From Leptospiraceae bacterium (GTDB taxonomy: Bacteria > Spirochaetota > Leptospiria > Leptospirales > Leptonemataceae), in contig JAGRNC010000102.1 in the NCBI GenBank assembly GCA_020440935.1, positions 1 through 8,030 on the forward strand: 8,030 bases of DNA, read 5' to 3'. Each line of letters starts with the position of its first letter. The stretch's first letter is position 1. The position numbers and the translations under genes were made by a program. A model generated the notes under the pieces. The model saw only the letters and a list, made by a program, of their open reading frames with translations, was not told where the DNA came from and did not search any database. Positions 5,817 to 8,030 of this stretch are shown in pieces.

Positions 5817-6578
5817 TTAGGAAGGCAACGGGGAGTCGGATAGTAGAAATTGATTCTTTAGCCATAGAGCGCTGGCGACGTTGGGAATGAGCAAGAACCA
5901 CGTTCCGAATGGAGCGAGCACAAAACCAGCGATGGGCCCCGGCAGCACCACGCCAACTAGCATGGTAATGGATAGAGCGCCCAGCGGAGAAAATACCACG
6001 AACCAGCGTGGAAAGGAAGTTCGGCCGCTCAGCACTCCCACCGCATGCCAGATAGTGCCTGCATAAAGAGCAATCATCGCGGTAAGATCCCCCACAACGA
6101 AATGTTCCATAATAAACCGCTGTGCCTGGGCAAAGAATACCGGGTCCTGGCTTCCTGCTACGGAGCGGGCCTGTTCCAGTACGCTCAAAAAGGCCCAGCC
6201 AGCATGCTGGATTCCGCCAATCATCAGAACTGCGTAGGTAAGCAGCAAGATAGGTATATGCGCCAGCCATTTACCGGCACGACGCATACCAACAAACCAG
6301 TTGAAGTAAGTAAGCGCGTACAGCGGATAAAGCCAACCTGCAGTCTGTCCCATCATCAGTAGCCAGTGGGGCCGGCCATCGGCCGTCTGGATCGCGTTTA
6401 GGACGGCAGGCGAAAAGTAGTCCAACCCTGATAGCTGCGCCGAGTAGCCGTAAATATAATCGCAAACTCCATTCCACAATATTAGAATTGTGATGATTAC
6501 GCCGGTGAAAAACAGCGCCGAATGATTGTTGATCGAGAGCTTTGTAATGCCTCGGTCCGAGTCCTCTGAATGGTTCAT
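5817..6578 (-). CDS. Polytopic membrane protein of unknown function (253 aa)
   Basis: I do not recognise the family with confidence. After a ~19-residue polar N-terminus the protein has about six membrane segments (roughly 20-40, 73-93, 105-132, 158-183, 190-212, 214-238). Notable features are aromatic-rich helix ends (HWLLMMGQTAGWLYPLY at 71-87, YFNWFVGMRR at 91-100) and GGIQHAGWAF at 121-130. His159 (MEHFVVGD) and His178 (TIWHAVG) occur in or near helices, as does His125, so a metal- or cofactor-binding membrane site is conceivable but unproven. Translation starts at an ATG that overlaps the stop of the Lnt-like gene as ATGA. It has a perfect AAGGAGG eight bases upstream, so the start is well supported. 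msrA follows after 10 nt. Length, helix pattern and the strong ribosome site make this a real gene. Confidence 0.8.
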   Translation of the reverse strand: MNHSEDSDRGITKLSINNHSALFFTGVIITILILWNGVCDYIYGYSAQLSGLDYFSPAVLNAIQTADGRPHWLLMMGQTAGWLYPLYALTYFNWFVGMRRAGKWLAHIPILLLTYAVLMIGGIQHAGWAFLSVLEQARSVAGSQDPVFFAQAQRFIMEHFVVGDLTAMIALYAGTIWHAVGVLSGRTSFPRWFVVFSPLGALSITMLVGVVLPGPIAGFVLAPFGTWFLLIPNVASALWLKNQFLLSDSPLPS

Positions 6579-8020
6579 TGTTCTCTCCTCCTTGCCAGAA
6601 AGGCCGCCAGCATTAGATATAGGAATGCTGCATAGGCCAGGATATTGCCAATATGGCTATAGATCGTATCGATCCGACGGGCGGGCAGCGACGCGATTAG
6701 TATGTGGTCGCTATTTCCAAAATCCGTCATTGCTGCGCGAATCTGTCCGTAATTGTCGAATCCCATGGAAGTAGCTCCATTGGCCGGGCGAATCAACGAA
6801 AAGCCTCCTTCGATGGCTGGCAGACGCGCCATCAAGGTATGCCTTCGCAGCATGCCCCTCCAGTCCAATCCCGGGAGCGCTACCAGGTCCGTTCCAAGCT
6901 TCGCATGATCCAGGGGCATTTCCGGAAAATCGTAATCGTAGCAAATAGCGCCTGCGAATGTTGCATCGTTTGCGCGAATGGCCTGGAGCTCATCAGTGCC
7001 TTGCAGGCTTCCTTCGCCCGGTACGGGATGATGTTTGAAATAAGACTGTACAACTTCTCCGCTGGCATTGACCCAGGTTATCTTGTTTTCAAAGCGATAC
7101 TTTGTCTGGTTCTCTTCCGGCAATACAGCGTAGGCGGCGGCGATGGTTATTTTGTTTGCTTTCGCAATTCCAGATATTCGTTCCATCAAGTTGGCTTCGC
7201 CGCTCCGGGAGACGATGGTCGATCCTTCGCCCCATACGACCAGGGAGGCTCCCCGTTTGGCTGCCGTTCGAGTTTTTTCCAGCAGTTGATCCGTCATTTT
7301 TAAAACATTGTCGCTTCCGGGATTCGGAAGATTTCCGTCGAATTTGTATCCGGAGGTTATCGCCGCGGCGCGAATGTGCGGACCTTGCGGCACATGGTCC
7401 AGACGCAAATCTCCAAATACATTCAATGCAATGAATACGGCAGCGAACAGGGATATCGATCGCCCCAGGAGTTGCAAGCTTCGCTGATACCAGAGTTCGG
7501 CCAGTAATACGGCCCCCCATGCTACCATCGCAGATATTCCCAGAAATCCAACGATCGAGGCGGTTTGTAGAAGCGGAAGGTTGTATAGCTGCGTGTTAGC
7601 CAGCGATCCCCAGACTCCCAGGGGCGAATAGAATGCCTGCAAGTATTCGGCGGCCACTATTAGCGCCGGGAATGCAGCGATATAGATTCGACGACTAACA
7701 TTACGTTGCAGGTAGCCCCAGAGAATAAAGACCAGGAAATACCGAATGCCGGTGAAGGATCCGCTCAAGATCGCAAATGGAACGGAGAACATGATCGGTT
7801 CGGAAGCTGCCTTGAGTAGGGTAAGGATAGAACCTACTAGAAGTGTGCCTCCCAGTAGCGCCAGGTGCCGACCCCGAGAATAAAATCGAATGAAGAGCAA
7901 GAAGGGCACAGGCATCAACCATGCAAATACTCCGGCGCTTCCGCGCATATCCGAGAGCAGCATCAAGACCAGACCAATACACAGAAGCGCCGATGCCGGG
8001 ATACGGTTCTTGAAATCCAT
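6575..8020 (-). CDS. Apolipoprotein N-acyltransferase-like membrane enzyme (Lnt / carbon-nitrogen hydrolase family)
   Basis: True Lnt transfers an acyl chain from phospholipid to the N-terminal Cys of lipoproteins at the periplasmic face of the inner membrane. This 481-aa protein has the same plan: about six to seven N-terminal membrane segments (to ~residue 202), a nitrilase-like domain (~215-448), and a final membrane helix (458-476). The triad is present as Glu265 in VVWGEGS, Lys329 in YFKHHPVPGEG and Cys360 in AICYDYDF. Trp387 (GLDWRG) and ARLPAIEGGFSLIRPANGAT (398-417) match conserved Lnt segments. Differences from E. coli Lnt are WGEG for WPE, PGEG for PFGE, and CYD for CYE. Lys-to-Cys spacing is 31 residues against 52, so most of the lid loop between them is missing. 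It may be a divergent Lnt or a paralogue with another acceptor. The ATG at 8020 lies ten bases from the window edge with the frame still open, so the start could be further upstream. Confidence 0.85.
   Translation of the reverse strand: MDFKNRIPASALLCIGLVLMLLSDMRGSAGVFAWLMPVPFLLFIRFYSRGRHLALLGGTLLVGSILTLLKAASEPIMFSVPFAILSGSFTGIRYFLVFILWGYLQRNVSRRIYIAAFPALIVAAEYLQAFYSPLGVWGSLANTQLYNLPLLQTASIVGFLGISAMVAWGAVLLAELWYQRSLQLLGRSISLFAAVFIALNVFGDLRLDHVPQGPHIRAAAITSGYKFDGNLPNPGSDNVLKMTDQLLEKTRTAAKRGASLVVWGEGSTIVSRSGEANLMERISGIAKANKITIAAAYAVLPEENQTKYRFENKITWVNASGEVVQSYFKHHPVPGEGSLQGTDELQAIRANDATFAGAICYDYDFPEMPLDHAKLGTDLVALPGLDWRGMLRRHTLMARLPAIEGGFSLIRPANGATSMGFDNYGQIRAAMTDFGNSDHILIASLPARRIDTIYSHIGNILAYAAFLYLMLAAFLARRREQ
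6587..6593 (-). promoter_or_regulatory. Consensus Shine-Dalgarno (AAGGAGG) for the 253-aa membrane protein gene
   Basis: The minus strand reads AAGGAGG with eight bases to the ATG at 6578. It is a full-length match to the anti-Shine-Dalgarno and lies inside the last codons of the Lnt-like gene. It fixes the start of the downstream gene. It is also much stronger than the ribosome sites of the neighbours, so this membrane protein may be made in higher amount than the Lnt-like enzyme. Confidence 0.75.
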
Positions 8021-8030
8021 TTCGCTTGGA

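Noticed and set aside
5803..6270. Minus-strand frame of 155 codons inside the 253-aa membrane protein gene
   Set aside because: It is the same strand but another frame, rich in Arg/Cys/Gly and without membrane or domain pattern. The overlapping frame has a perfect ribosome site and regular helices.

Overview
The window looks like ordinary chromosome of a diderm bacterium of moderate G+C. The evidence for an outer-membrane cell plan is an apolipoprotein N-acyltransferase (Lnt)-like membrane enzyme and at least one lipobox-bearing protein. A spirochaete of the Leptospira/Leptonema/Turneriella type would fit, but that is a guess from style and not a demonstrated assignment.

Layout. (1) 1-353 is a gene-poor stretch. 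It starts with a short open frame running in from the left edge (1-81). Next come two imperfect tandem copies of a ~41-bp unit (76-116, 130-171), the first able to form a hairpin. A 35-codon frame at 250-357 then looks like a very small lipoprotein. Nothing else is evident between 172 and 249. (2) 354-1256, minus strand: an isopenicillin-N-synthase-family 2-oxoglutarate/Fe(II) dioxygenase. (3) 1275-1314: a very short divergent promoter region with a near-palindrome containing the same TTAAGACGAAC word as the left-edge repeats. (4) 1315-4577, plus strand: a complete four-gene ABC importer of the OpuC/ProU/YehZYXW (glycine betaine/choline/carnitine) class, ordered permease, ATPase, permease, binding lipoprotein. 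Every junction overlaps by 4 or 14 nt, so it is a tightly coupled operon. (5) 4645-8020, minus strand, convergent to the importer: a four-gene run transcribed from the right edge leftward. It encodes an Lnt-like acyltransferase, a 253-aa polytopic membrane protein of unknown function, the methionine sulfoxide reductase MsrA, and a 204-aa polytopic membrane protein of unknown function. Gaps are -4, 10 and 37 nt. The last gap holds a near-perfect 23-bp palindrome just before the start codon of the last gene.

How the genes may work together. The importer would bring in osmoprotectant quaternary amines. The divergent dioxygenase could share its regulation or act on an imported compound, but its substrate cannot be read from the sequence. 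The right-hand cluster pairs envelope lipid/lipoprotein chemistry (Lnt-like), oxidative protein repair (MsrA) and two unknown membrane proteins. It may be an envelope-maintenance operon, which is an inference from gene order only. No insertion sequence, CRISPR array, rRNA, tRNA or convincing intrinsic terminator was found. No clear new defence or mobile system is visible. The least explained items are the repeat/motif family at the left, the tiny lipoprotein, the palindrome before the 204-aa gene, and the two unknown membrane proteins.
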